64,000 bases of DNA from NCBI GenBank assembly GCA_937926975.1, contig CALBCJ010000013.1:1-64000 (forward strand), given 5' to 3'. Positions 32,480 to 41,593 of the stretch are shown piece by piece. The notes under the pieces are model-generated. The model was not told the DNA's origin. It did not search any database and saw only the letters and a program-made list of their open reading frames with translations. The translations under genes and the position numbers were made by a program. This DNA comes from an uncultured Propionibacteriaceae bacterium (GTDB taxonomy: Bacteria; Actinomycetota; Actinomycetes; Propionibacteriales; Propionibacteriaceae). Positions within the stretch are counted from its first letter, which is position 1, and the number at the start of each line of letters is the position of its first letter.

Positions 32480-34275
32480 CGGTGCGCGGCCTGGAACGCC
32501 GCTTCGAGGTCGGCGTTCAGGGCCCGGACCAGGTCCGGGTCCAGCTTCAGCACCTCCCGGTCGTACGTGAGCAGCCCGTTGGTCTCGATCTCGACATCAC
32601 TGACCTGGGTGTAGACGCAGCCGGCCAGGCCGTGCCTGACCAGCGGGACCAGCTGGTCGCGGTAGAGCCGGGTGAAGGCCTCGGCCAGCGCGGCCTGGTC
32701 GTCGAAGAAGCGGTAGCCGAAGCGGGCGCTCTCGTGCCACAGGTGCCCGGGGACGGCCAGGTTCAGCCCGCCGTACTCGGAGACCAGGTACGGGCGGCGG
32801 TCCCGGGCTGGGGGCCGCCGCAGCGCCAGCACGTACCGGTGCCGGGAGCGGACGTCCCCGGCGCCCTGGTCGAACCAGCCGGAGGCGTGGTCGACCAGCC
32901 GGGTCGGGTCCAGCCGGCGCAGGAAACGGGCCGCGCCGCGGGCGTCGAACTGCCCCCAGGCCTCGTTGAACGGCACCCACATCACCACGCAGGCATGCCC
33001 CATCAGGTGCCGCACCAGTCCCTCCAGCTCGGCGATGAACTCCTCGCGGTTGGCCCGGTCGGCCCGTCCGGCCTGGCGCAGGGCCCAGCAGGAGCGGTCC
33101 TCGGCGGGCAGGCCGAGGGCCTGGACCAGTCCGGAGCCGGCCAGCCCGACCCGGGGCCGGCCGCCGCTGACAGCGTCCTGCAGGACCAGCAGCCCGAGCC
33201 GGTCGGCGTGGTGGTAGAAGCGGCGGGACTCGACCTTGATGTGGCAGCGGACCCCGGTGAAGCCGAGGTCACGGACCACCTCCAGGTCGTAGCGCAGGGC
33301 CTCGTCGCTGGGCGCGGTCATCCCGCTCTCGGGCCAGTAGCCCTGCGAGAGCGGGGTGTTCAGGAGCACTGGAGCGTCGTTCAGCAGCACCACCGGGCGG
33401 GAGCCGCCGGGCGGGGTGCCGACCCGGACCGTCCGCAGCGCTGCCCAGGACTCGACCCGGTCGGTGGCCGTGGTGACGACCACCGGGTAGAGGTGCGGGT
33501 CGCCCGGTGACCAGGGACGGGGCTCGGCGAGCCGGACCCGGACCGGCTGGGCGACCTGGCCCTGGGCGCGGGCGGCTCCCCCACCGGGCAGGCCGACCTC
33601 GACCGTGACCGGTCCTGGCTGCTCCGCCTCGACGACCACGTCCAGGGCCGTCAGGTCGGGCGTCGCCACGGCGACCACGCTGGTGACTGCCGCCTCCGGC
33701 AGCGGCTCCAGCCAGACCGGCTGCCAGATCCCCGAGGTGGCCGTGTACCAGATGTCCCGCGGCTGCAGCGACTGCTTGCCGCGCTGCTGGAGCCCGGCGT
33801 CCGACGGGTCACGGACGCTGACCAGCAGCTCCACCTGGTCGCGGTCGGTCCTGGGCAGCTCGGCCGAGAAGGGCAGGTACCCGCCGCGGTGCTCGGCCAC
33901 CAGGCGGCCGTCGACCCGGACCGCGCAGTGGTGGTCGACCGCCTCGAACCACACCACGACCCGCCCGCCGCGCCACGACTCGGGCACGCTGACCGTACGG
34001 CGGTAGTGCAGGACCTCGTCCGGCTGCAGCGCCCGGCCGACCCCGGAGGAGCCGGTCTCGATCGCGTACGGGACGACGATCTCACCGTCCCAGCGCTTGG
34101 GCACCGGCTCCCGGGCGGGGCTGGCCTCCGGCCCGCCCAGGGCCGGGCGGACCGCGTACTGCCAGGGGCCGTTGAGCGACGCCCAGCGGGAGCGGACCAG
34201 CATCGGGCGGGGGTACTCGGGCAGCGGAGCCTGAGACCCGGCCTGCCTGCTCCACCGGGTCCGCAGCCGGCTCAC
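32476..34275 (-). CDS. Glycoside hydrolase family 2 enzyme
   Basis: 599 residues from GTG 34275. Order: sugar-binding jelly roll (RSRWASLNGPWQYAVRP, FEAVDHHCAVRVDGRLV), immunoglobulin-like domain, then the TIM barrel with the acid/base Glu in VPFNEAWGQFD and the likely nucleophile Glu in YLVSEYGGLN. GH2 includes beta-galactosidases, glucuronidases and mannosidases; the specificity cannot be read here. No signal peptide is visible, so it acts in the cytoplasm, matching a co-transcribed MFS importer. The gene is 4 bp after the large carboxykinase-like gene. Confidence 0.9.
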   Translation of the reverse strand: MSRLRTRWSRQAGSQAPLPEYPRPMLVRSRWASLNGPWQYAVRPALGGPEASPAREPVPKRWDGEIVVPYAIETGSSGVGRALQPDEVLHYRRTVSVPESWRGGRVVVWFEAVDHHCAVRVDGRLVAEHRGGYLPFSAELPRTDRDQVELLVSVRDPSDAGLQQRGKQSLQPRDIWYTATSGIWQPVWLEPLPEAAVTSVVAVATPDLTALDVVVEAEQPGPVTVEVGLPGGGAARAQGQVAQPVRVRLAEPRPWSPGDPHLYPVVVTTATDRVESWAALRTVRVGTPPGGSRPVVLLNDAPVLLNTPLSQGYWPESGMTAPSDEALRYDLEVVRDLGFTGVRCHIKVESRRFYHHADRLGLLVLQDAVSGGRPRVGLAGSGLVQALGLPAEDRSCWALRQAGRADRANREEFIAELEGLVRHLMGHACVVMWVPFNEAWGQFDARGAARFLRRLDPTRLVDHASGWFDQGAGDVRSRHRYVLALRRPPARDRRPYLVSEYGGLNLAVPGHLWHESARFGYRFFDDQAALAEAFTRLYRDQLVPLVRHGLAGCVYTQVSDVEIETNGLLTYDREVLKLDPDLVRALNADLEAAFQAAHR

Positions 34276-34279
34276 CGGG

Positions 34280-37200
34280 CTACTGCGGCAGCGGCTGGCG
34301 GCCCAGGGCCCCGACCAGCTGTGCCCGGTAGCGGTCCGAGCTGCGCCAGGCGAGCTCGTCGCGGGAGTGCTGCAGCCGCTGCTCCAGCCCGATCCTCTCG
34401 GCGGCCTCCTCGTTGCCCTCGCGCTCCAGGAAGCGCTCCATGGCCTCGATCCCCCGCTCCAGGTGCCGCACGTCGGCGGCCTGCTGGGCGTCGAGGCGGG
34501 CCGCGTACCAGTCGCTGGTCAGGATCACCTCCCGCTCGAAGAGCCGGCGGAAGTCGGGCGTGTCGAGCTCCCAGCCCTCACGGGAGCGGCCGTCGGCCAT
34601 GATCTCCAGCAGCGCCCGCAGCGGCGGGCAGGCCTCCTCGATCGAGCCGTCGCGCTGGTAGGCCTGGGCGACCCGCTGGTGGGTGGTGACGATGGTGTCG
34701 ACCGACTCGCAGTACGCATCCAGGTCCTGCGTCTCGGGTGCCAGCATCTGCGGGGTAAAGACCACGTGCGGGTGCATGAAGATCCGCCCGAAGTACCAGC
34801 GCGCGAGGCGGTCCGTCATCCGGTACCCCAGGCGGCTGGCCCTGACCAGACGGCCCTGGTAGGTCAGGTCGCTGACCCGCTCCAGGCAGCCGTTCTCGAT
34901 CAGGGCCTGGGCCGAGCGCTCCTGCGGGGTCATCCGGGCGAAGACCTCCGGCACCAGCAGGCTCACGTCGTGGTCGACCCGGACCTTCGGGCCGACGTAG
35001 CCGGCTGCCGAGAGCCAGCCGTCGTAGCCGGTGAGCGCGTACGAGAGCAGGGCGGCGTTCAGGTCGTACACGGTCGGCATCGCGTTGAACGGGCCCTTGG
35101 TCATGGCGCCCTCAGAGCCGGCGCCGGTCGTCGACGGCGACTTGCCGGTCATCGAGCTGATGAACTCCATGAACAGCTCGGGCAGCTCCATGTAGTGCAG
35201 CGGGTTGTACGCGCACAGCGGCGCCACCCCCGGCTCGGCCGGGTTGTTGCGCCGACCGGCCGCGACCACGTCGACCGGCACCGCCAGCGGCTGCGACAGC
35301 GGCACCCGCCACAGCAGGTGCACCGCCACGTCGGCGATCTCGGTGGCCACCGGGTGGGACAGGTCGGGACGCTCCTGCAGGTAGCGCGGGTTCTTCGACG
35401 GCTTGCCGTTCACCAGCCTCGGGTTCGCCGACGAGACAAAGTAGGTCTCCTCGACCTGCCCGTCGGCCACCTTCGCGATCAGCTGGCGCATCGGCTGGGT
35501 GAACGAGTGGTAGCCGATCGCGTCGTCGCGCATCGCGACCGCGTCGTCCCGGTTCAGCGGCTGGAAGTTCGACAGGAAGGTGCCCGGCTGGGCGATGTCC
35601 AGCTCGGCCTGGGTGTCGTAGCCGCGGTGGATGGCGTCGTCGGGGCGCTGGAAGAGCAGCCGCTCGCAGTTGGCGACGAACTTGCGCGAGACCGTCGGCC
35701 AGGTCCCGGCTGCACCCGGCGGGGTGACGACCGAGGCGGTGATGTCGTCCTCGGTCTGCACCTTCACCGCCGGGTGGAAGTCGTGGCGCAGCCCGAAGAT
35801 CCGCCACGACCCGTCCTCGTCGAAGCCGACCCGCAGCGTGTTGACCTGGATCCGCTGCCCGTCGAGGCGCAGCGCGTTGCCCTTGCGGCCGTTCATGATC
35901 CCGACCGTGAAGTGGCTGCGCCAGTCGGCCCCCCACTCGGGGCGGTAGAAGCGCCTGACGACGAAGACCAGCTCCTTGATGTGCTGCGGGATCGTGTCCA
36001 GCCAGGCGTTGTACTCGTCGGTGTACTCGACCCTGCTCGGGGTGAGCAGCTTGATCACGCTGCCGACCGAGCGCTGGTCGGACAGGATCGGGCGGGTGTC
36101 CGTACGCCGGGCCGGGTCCTTGAAGCGCTGGGAGAGGTCGGCCTCCATGATCGCCGCCACCTGGTCCATGTCGGCGTCGTAGTCCGCCGTGTACGCGTTG
36201 CCGTGGATGATGGCGTCGGAGATCGCCTTGCTGATCTCGGACTTGCCGCCGCCGGAGACGGTGGCCGGCTTGTGGCAGGTGGTCGGCGTCGGCGCCGTCG
36301 AGATCAGGCTCCACTGGTTGCCGTCGGTTGCGATCTGGTGCATCTCGGTGCGGAACCCGACCGGCGACAGGTAGGTCCGGTCGGCCCGGAGCCGGATCGT
36401 GGACACCCCGGTCGGCGAGTGCCAGGACACGGTCTGGGTCCGCAGCGAGAAGGTGGCGTTGGCCGGGACCAGGACGATCCGGGGCTGCACCAGGTCGAGC
36501 GCGTGCCCCTCCGGCTGGCGGGCGAAGCGCTCGGGGTCGCGGGCCACTACGTCGTCGAGGTGGTACCCGTCGGGGGTGCGCTCGGTGAACTCCTGGCCGT
36601 TGTTGTACGAGGCGAAGACCACCGCCCCGCCGGAGTGCTCCTCCTCCACCCCGCCGATCAGGTTCGCCGAGTAGGAGATCTGGGTCTTGACCTCCTTCTT
36701 GCAGTAGCCGAAGTAGTTGTCGGCGATGACCGTGACGATCACGCCGCGCTCGTCGCGGGCGCAGCACTTGAAGGCCTGGCCGCCGTTGTACAGCTCGTCC
36801 TCGTCGGACCAGCACATGCCGTCGCGGCGCTGCCGCTCGGTGGCCTGGTCGATGTGCGGCAGGCCCAGCTCCTTCTTGGTGAGCGAGGTCAGGTGCGGGG
36901 CCAGGACCACGCAGCCGGTCGTGCCGGTGAAGCCGGCCTGGTCGAGGCTGGCGTCGTTCTCCGGCAGGTACGGGTCGCCGGCGTTACCGAAGACCGACTC
37001 GACGAAGTCAAGGTTGGCGACCAGGCCACCGGGCACGATGAACCGGGTCTCCATGGTCATGGCCTGCGAGTAGCCGGGGACCTCGGGCACCACCAGCGGC
37101 CGCATCAGCAGCGACACGAAGCAGCGGGCCGGCTCCGGCAGGCCGGAGGTGTACGGCAGCGCCATCGCCGACTCCGGGGGCTGGAAGGCCTTCACCAGCA

Positions 37201-37648
37201 GCCGCGCGAAGACCTCCCGCGGCACCGCCAGCTTGTCGTCGGGGACCGGGCTGCCGCCCTCGCTGATGTGGAAGACCCCGGCGGTGGTCCGCCGGTCGTT
37301 GGCCGGGTTGTGGAGGACCCCGTTGGCCAGCCGGTAGCTCGACAGCAGCGGCGAGGTGAAGGCGTCGCCGCCGACCGGCAGCGACAGGGCCCGGGCCAGC
37401 CCGGCCCGGTCCAGCACCAGCGTCCGTCGCGGCAGCTGCGGCCGCTCGGCGATCCCCTCGAAGTAGGAGTCCAGGAACTGCTGGATCCGGGCGTCTGCCG
37501 GGCAGAGCTGGTCGGCGAGGCGCCGGTTGAGCTCTCGCTGCCGAGCGATCACCGGATCGATCAGTCGGGCCGTCTCGGCGGCAGTCTCGGGGACCGGCAG
37601 CCCGGTCAGAGCAAGTCGAAGGTGCACCTCGGCGGCCTGGAGCATCAT
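34280..37648 (-). CDS. Probable diphosphate-type phosphoenolpyruvate carboxykinase
   Basis: 1122 residues from ATG 37648 (a TTG at 37660 is also possible; GGGG lies just upstream of the ATG). It is cytoplasmic, with no membrane or export signals. Size and pattern fit the PPi-type PEPCK (EC 4.1.1.38) first purified from propionibacteria, which interconverts oxaloacetate plus PPi with PEP plus Pi. Visible features include a glycine-rich phosphate loop SGGGKSEISKAI (about 465-476), a cysteine-rich stretch GGQAFKCCARDE, DMDQVAAIMEADLSQRF and AGSEGAMTKGPFNAMP. The family was recognised from memory of its size and sequence character, without an alignment, so it is less certain than the gene itself. 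Followed by a GH2-MFS pair. Confidence 0.68.
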   Translation of the reverse strand: MMLQAAEVHLRLALTGLPVPETAAETARLIDPVIARQRELNRRLADQLCPADARIQQFLDSYFEGIAERPQLPRRTLVLDRAGLARALSLPVGGDAFTSPLLSSYRLANGVLHNPANDRRTTAGVFHISEGGSPVPDDKLAVPREVFARLLVKAFQPPESAMALPYTSGLPEPARCFVSLLMRPLVVPEVPGYSQAMTMETRFIVPGGLVANLDFVESVFGNAGDPYLPENDASLDQAGFTGTTGCVVLAPHLTSLTKKELGLPHIDQATERQRRDGMCWSDEDELYNGGQAFKCCARDERGVIVTVIADNYFGYCKKEVKTQISYSANLIGGVEEEHSGGAVVFASYNNGQEFTERTPDGYHLDDVVARDPERFARQPEGHALDLVQPRIVLVPANATFSLRTQTVSWHSPTGVSTIRLRADRTYLSPVGFRTEMHQIATDGNQWSLISTAPTPTTCHKPATVSGGGKSEISKAISDAIIHGNAYTADYDADMDQVAAIMEADLSQRFKDPARRTDTRPILSDQRSVGSVIKLLTPSRVEYTDEYNAWLDTIPQHIKELVFVVRRFYRPEWGADWRSHFTVGIMNGRKGNALRLDGQRIQVNTLRVGFDEDGSWRIFGLRHDFHPAVKVQTEDDITASVVTPPGAAGTWPTVSRKFVANCERLLFQRPDDAIHRGYDTQAELDIAQPGTFLSNFQPLNRDDAVAMRDDAIGYHSFTQPMRQLIAKVADGQVEETYFVSSANPRLVNGKPSKNPRYLQERPDLSHPVATEIADVAVHLLWRVPLSQPLAVPVDVVAAGRRNNPAEPGVAPLCAYNPLHYMELPELFMEFISSMTGKSPSTTGAGSEGAMTKGPFNAMPTVYDLNAALLSYALTGYDGWLSAAGYVGPKVRVDHDVSLLVPEVFARMTPQERSAQALIENGCLERVSDLTYQGRLVRASRLGYRMTDRLARWYFGRIFMHPHVVFTPQMLAPETQDLDAYCESVDTIVTTHQRVAQAYQRDGSIEEACPPLRALLEIMADGRSREGWELDTPDFRRLFEREVILTSDWYAARLDAQQAADVRHLERGIEAMERFLEREGNEEAAERIGLEQRLQHSRDELAWRSSDRYRAQLVGALGRQPLPQ

Positions 37649-37780
37649 GACCCCATTCAACCGCGCCGGGGCGGCGGCTGCCAGGCCGACCCGCGCTTGG
37701 AGGCTGTCTCTGCCAGCTCGTGGCGCCCCTGCTGGAGCGAGAGCAGACCTCGTACGGGCCGCGACTCGCCCTTAGCCGCG

Positions 37781-37930
37781 TCAGACCGGCTGCGACCGCT
37801 CAGAGACCGGGGGCAGCCGAGTCGCCAGAACCAGTCCAGCGGCGGTCGAGACCGCCGCGAGCACGAAGCCGCCCTCGGCCCCGGCTGACGAGTCCACGAC
37901 CAGCCCGGCCACACCCGCCCCGGCTGCTGG
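37781..37930 (-). pseudogene. 3' remnant of an MFS transporter gene
   Basis: Read on the minus strand toward the stop codon at 37783-37781, the frame gives AGVAGLVVDSSAGAEGGFVL then AAVSTAAGLVLATRLPPV. This is the pattern of the last two helices and tail of an MFS permease (GxxxAGLVVD...GGF). No start codon or earlier helices exist; to the right the sequence changes into a FecCD remnant on the other strand at about 37905-37930. It is a broken gene. Confidence 0.6.
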
Positions 37931-38118
37931 CCGGCGCCGACAACCGAGCGGTAGTCCCGGTGTCGGCGTTTCTCGGAGCGACCTTCCTCATGGTCTGCGA
38001 CGACCTAGCCAGGACCCTGCACTCGGGGGAGCTGCCGATCGGCATCGTCACTGCAGCGCTCGGAACCCCCTTCCTGGTCGTCCTGCTGCGGCGACGCGGC
38101 ACCACCTGGGGGCTGTGA
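37909..38118 (+). pseudogene. 3' remnant of a FecCD/BtuC-type siderophore permease gene
   Basis: The frame reads PHPPRLLAGADNRAVVPVSA, then FLGATFLMVCDDLARTLH, ELPIGIVTAALGTPFLVVLL and a stop at 38118. This is the conserved C-terminal third of FecCD permeases (PHIxRLLxGxDHR...LPVGIVTALxGxPFFxxLL). The first two-thirds are missing. Its TGA overlaps the ATPase start (TGATG), as expected of an original permease-ATPase pair. About 60 residues remain, so no function is expected. Confidence 0.75.
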
Positions 38119-38906
38119 TGCTCCAGGTCGAGCACCTGTCTGTGGCCCGGGGCGGGGTCACGGTCCTGTCCGACCTCAGCGTCAGTGTGCCCCAGGGCCG
38201 GCTGTCGGTGCTGCTCGGCCCCAACGGGGTGGGCAAGTCAACCCTGTTCCAGTGCATCATGGGCAGCCTGCGCCACAGCGGCAGGATTCTGGTCGATGGC
38301 GAAGCCATCACCTCGTGGGGCGCGCGGCGCCTGGCTCAGACCATCGCGTACGTGCCTCAGGAGCACCGGCCCACGTTCTCCTTCCTGGTCCGCGACATCG
38401 TGCTGATGGGGCGTACCCCTCACCGGGGCGGAGTCTTCGGGCCAGGGCCAAAGGACCACGAGGTGGTGATGAAGGCGTTGGCGGAGCTCGGGCTTCTTGA
38501 GCTGGCTGACCGTTCCTACCTGACGTTGAGCGGCGGCCAGCGCCAGCTCGTCCTGATCGCCCGGGCTCTGTCCCAGGGGGCCCGCTACCTGCTGCTGGAC
38601 GAGCCGACCGCGAGTCTTGACCTGGGCAACCAGGTGCTGGTCTGGCAGACCATCCGCCGACTGGTCGACAGCGGACGCGGCGCCCTCGTGTGCACCCATG
38701 ACCCCAACCACGCTCTCTGGTTCGGCGACGACGCGGTGGTGCTCGAACCCGGCGGTGGCTACGACGCAGGTCCTGTGGCTGAGATCGTGACCGCCGACCG
38801 GGCCAGCCGCCTGTACGGCTTCCGCGCCGCCGGTGGCAAGGTCGGGAACCGGCCAGTCCTCGTGCCGTCGGTTGTGGCCGCCGACGTGCCCAGGGATGAG
38901 GACTGA
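38118..38906 (+). CDS. Iron-siderophore/cobalamin-type ABC ATPase (FecE/HmuV-like), now without its permease
   Basis: 262 residues from ATG 38118 (GTG 38115 is an alternative). Walker A GPNGVGKST, Q-loop YVPQEH, signature LSGGQRQ, Walker B LLLDEPTASLD and H-loop CTHDPNH are intact. The pattern with FSFLVRDIVLMGRTPH belongs to ATPases of metal-chelate importers. The permease gene before it is reduced to its 3' end and no binding-protein gene is present, so it is either decaying or serves a transporter encoded elsewhere. The reading frame is intact, so loss must be recent or selection still acts. Confidence 0.88.
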   Translation: MLQVEHLSVARGGVTVLSDLSVSVPQGRLSVLLGPNGVGKSTLFQCIMGSLRHSGRILVDGEAITSWGARRLAQTIAYVPQEHRPTFSFLVRDIVLMGRTPHRGGVFGPGPKDHEVVMKALAELGLLELADRSYLTLSGGQRQLVLIARALSQGARYLLLDEPTASLDLGNQVLVWQTIRRLVDSGRGALVCTHDPNHALWFGDDAVVLEPGGGYDAGPVAEIVTADRASRLYGFRAAGGKVGNRPVLVPSVVAADVPRDED

Positions 38907-38921
38907 GCTCGGCCGACGCCG

Positions 38922-40073
38922 CTAGGCGCCCCGCTCGGCCGCGGCGAGCTGGCCGCAGGCGCCGTCGATGTCGCGGCCGCGGGTGTCGCGTACGGTGACC
39001 GGCACGCCGTGGGCCTCCAGGCGCCGGACGAACTCGGCCTCGTCCTCGGGCCGGGACGCGGTCCACTTCGAGCCTGGGGTCGGGTTCAGCGGGATCAGGT
39101 TGACGTGGACCCAGCCCCAGTCGCCGCGGGACTGCAGCACCTTCGCCAGCCGGTCGGCCCGCCAGGCCTGGTCGTTGATGTCGCGGATCAGGGCGTACTC
39201 GATGGAGACCCGCCGCTTGGTCGCCTCGGCGTAGCCCCAGGCCGCGTCGAGGACCTCGCCCACCTTCCACCGGGTGTTAATCGGCACGAGCGTGTCCCGC
39301 AGCTCGTCGTCGGGGGCGTGCAGCGACACGGCCAGGGTCACCGGCAGCCCCTCCTGGCTGAGCTGGTGGATCCGGGGCACCAGGCCGACGGTCGAGACCG
39401 TCAGGCCCCGGGCCGAGACCCCCAGCCCGTCCGGCGCTGGTGCGGTGATGGCGCGGACGGCGGTCAGCAGCGCCCGGTAGTTCGCCAGCGGCTCCCCCAT
39501 CCCCATGAAGACGATGTTGGTGAGCCGGCCTGCTCCGCCGGGCAGGTCACCCTGGGCCAGGGCAGCGGCCGCCGCCCGGACCTGGTCGACAATCTCCGCA
39601 GCCGACAGGTTGCGCTGCAGGCCGCCCTGCCCGGTCGCGCAGAACGGGCAGGCCATCCCGCAGCCGGCCTGGGACGAGACGCACAGCGTCGACCGGACCC
39701 CGTTCGGCCCCGGGACCCCGCCGCGCAGCCCGTACCGCATCAGCACCGACTCCACCGGGGTGCCGTCGTGAAGCCGCCACAGGGTCTTCACCGTGGCGCC
39801 GTCGTCGCAGGTGACGTGGCGGACCTCGCTCAGCAGCGTCGGGAAGAAGACCTCCCGTACGGCCTCGCGCTGAGCGGCCGGCAGGTCTGTCCACGAGGCC
39901 GGGTCGACCGAGAAGTGCTCGAAGTAGTGCGTCGACAGCTGCCGGGCCCGGAACCGGGGCAGCCCGGCCTCCACCACCGCCGGTCCCCGCTCGCCCGGCG
40001 CCAGGTCGGCCCAGTGGCGTGGCGGCTTGCCTCGGGCCGGTGCCTCCAGCCGCAGCCGGGCCTGGTCAGCCAA
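38922..40073 (-). CDS. rlmN: Dual-specificity 23S rRNA/tRNA adenine-C2 methyltransferase RlmN
   Basis: 383 residues from TTG 40073, overlapping the cdsA stop by 8 bp. Radical-SAM cluster motif CGMACPFC, then FMGMGEPLANY, and the conserved C-terminal cysteine in GACGQL that carries the methyl group. RlmN methylates A2503 of 23S rRNA and A37 of some tRNAs. It closes the rpsB-to-rlmN gene string; in related genomes dxr follows, while here accessory genes intervene. It converges on the orphan ATPase gene with a 15-bp gap. Confidence 0.96.
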   Translation of the reverse strand: MADQARLRLEAPARGKPPRHWADLAPGERGPAVVEAGLPRFRARQLSTHYFEHFSVDPASWTDLPAAQREAVREVFFPTLLSEVRHVTCDDGATVKTLWRLHDGTPVESVLMRYGLRGGVPGPNGVRSTLCVSSQAGCGMACPFCATGQGGLQRNLSAAEIVDQVRAAAAALAQGDLPGGAGRLTNIVFMGMGEPLANYRALLTAVRAITAPAPDGLGVSARGLTVSTVGLVPRIHQLSQEGLPVTLAVSLHAPDDELRDTLVPINTRWKVGEVLDAAWGYAEATKRRVSIEYALIRDINDQAWRADRLAKVLQSRGDWGWVHVNLIPLNPTPGSKWTASRPEDEAEFVRRLEAHGVPVTVRDTRGRDIDGACGQLAAAERGA

Positions 40074-40971
40074 CGGGGACCATCAGGTACAGCAGGACCC
40101 AGGCGACCGGGGCCGCGAAGAGCAGCGAGTCGACCCGGTCCAGGACGCCGCCGTGGCCAGGCAGGAAGTGGCTCATGTCCTTGATCCCCAGGTCTCGCTT
40201 CAGCTGGGACTCGATCAGGTCGCCCAGGGTACCGACGACCACCATGCAGGCCCCGAAGAGCAGACCCACCCCGACCGGCACCCGCAGCACGAAGTGCGCC
40301 ATCGCCGCGCCGACCGCCAGCGCCAGCAGCATCGACCCGCACGAGCCCTCCCAGGTCTTCTTCGGGCTGATCCGCGGCGCCAGCGGGTGCTTGCCGAAGA
40401 GCACCCCCGCCAGCCAGCCGCCGGTGTCGCTGGCCGCCACGCACAGGATGTACGTGGTGATCCGGGCTGCCCCGTCCGGAGAGCCCACCATCAGCGCGAG
40501 GAAGGAGCCCAGCAGCGGGAGGTACGCGATCGTCAGCATGCTGGCCGCCACGTCCCGTACGAAGCCGGACGAGCCTCCCGGCAGCCGCCAGGCCAGGGCT
40601 GCCAGCACCGTCACCCCGAGCGTCATGATCAGCACCGCGGTCGGGGTGAACAGCGTGCCCTGCTCGTGAGCCAGGTACGAGCCGACCACCATCGCCGCCG
40701 CGCCGACGCTGATCGGCACCACCGCCGAGGTCATCTGCGCCTCGGCCTTGAGCACCCGGTGGAGCTCGACCGAGCCCAGCACCATGCCCACGGCCAGCAG
40801 GAGCATGAACCCGGCCTTGAAGAAGACCAGGGTGACGATCACGTAGCTGATCAGCCCGACCGCGACCGCGACCGCCGCAGGCAGGTTCCGACCGGCCCGC
40901 TCGTTCACCCGGTCCACCCGTTCCCGGGCCAGCTCGCGGTGGGAGCGGTGCACCGCTGGGTCGTCAGCCAC
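40066..40971 (-). CDS. cdsA: Phosphatidate cytidylyltransferase
   Basis: 301 residues from GTG 40971. About eight membrane helices; family signature in the C-terminal half: SDTGGWLAGVLFGKHPLAPRI, SPKKTWEG and GDLIESQLKRDLGIKD...LPGHGGVLDRVDSL. It makes CDP-diacylglycerol for phospholipid synthesis. The start lies 5 bp after the frr stop. The N-terminal 30 residues are hydrophilic and charged, as in other actinobacterial forms. Confidence 0.96.
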   Translation of the reverse strand: MADDPAVHRSHRELARERVDRVNERAGRNLPAAVAVAVGLISYVIVTLVFFKAGFMLLLAVGMVLGSVELHRVLKAEAQMTSAVVPISVGAAAMVVGSYLAHEQGTLFTPTAVLIMTLGVTVLAALAWRLPGGSSGFVRDVAASMLTIAYLPLLGSFLALMVGSPDGAARITTYILCVAASDTGGWLAGVLFGKHPLAPRISPKKTWEGSCGSMLLALAVGAAMAHFVLRVPVGVGLLFGACMVVVGTLGDLIESQLKRDLGIKDMSHFLPGHGGVLDRVDSLLFAAPVAWVLLYLMVPVG

Positions 40972-40976
40972 AGTCC

Positions 40977-41534
40977 TCAGAGCTCGAGGAGCTCAGCCTC
41001 TTTGTGCTTGAGCAGCTCGTCGACGGCGTCCGTGTGCTTCTTGGTGACCGTGTCGAGCTGCTTCTCAGCCCGGGCCGCGTCGTCCTCGGACACTGCCTTG
41101 TCCTTCACTAGCTTGTGGATCGCCTCATTGGCGTGGCGGCGGGTGTTGCGGATCGCGACCCGGCCCTCCTCCGCCTTGTGCTTGGCCAGCTTGGTGTACT
41201 CCTTGCGCCGCTCCTCGGTGAGCACCGGCAGGGTGACCCGGATCGTGGTGCCGTCGTTGGAGGGGTTGACGCCAAGGTCGGAGTCGCGGATCGCCCGCTC
41301 GATGGCAGCCATCGCGCTGCGGTCGTACGGGGTGATCAGCACGGTCCGGGCCTCGGGGACCTGGAACGAGGCCAGCTGCTGCAGCGGGGTCGGGGTCCCG
41401 TAGTACTCGGCGCTGAGCTTGTGGAACATGGCGGGGTGGGCCCGCCCGGTACGGATCGCCGCGAGCTCCTCGCGGGCAAAGTCGACCGCCGTGTCCATCT
41501 TGGTGTCGGCGCTGGAGACGATCTCGGCTGTCAC
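40977..41534 (-). CDS. frr: Ribosome recycling factor
   Basis: 185 residues, the standard length, from GTG 41534 with AAGGGA 6 nt upstream. Typical blocks are REELAAIRTGRAHPAMF, YGTPTPLQQLASF, RTVLITPYDRSAMAAIERAI, DLGVNPSNDGTTIRVTLPVLTEERR and the helical C-terminus. It splits post-termination ribosomes with EF-G. It follows pyrH by 59 bp. Confidence 0.97.
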   Translation of the reverse strand: MTAEIVSSADTKMDTAVDFAREELAAIRTGRAHPAMFHKLSAEYYGTPTPLQQLASFQVPEARTVLITPYDRSAMAAIERAIRDSDLGVNPSNDGTTIRVTLPVLTEERRKEYTKLAKHKAEEGRVAIRNTRRHANEAIHKLVKDKAVSEDDAARAEKQLDTVTKKHTDAVDELLKHKEAELLEL

Positions 41535-41593
41535 GAGTGGTCCCTTCGTAAGTGGCGTGGGCGTTGGGTAGACCGTAGCAGCTGCGCGCCGGT

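Noticed and set aside
34367..37888. A plus-strand open frame of more than 1100 codons opposite the carboxykinase-like gene
   Set aside because: It is rich in Arg, Gly, Val and His without domains, and arises from GC-rich third positions of the minus-strand gene.
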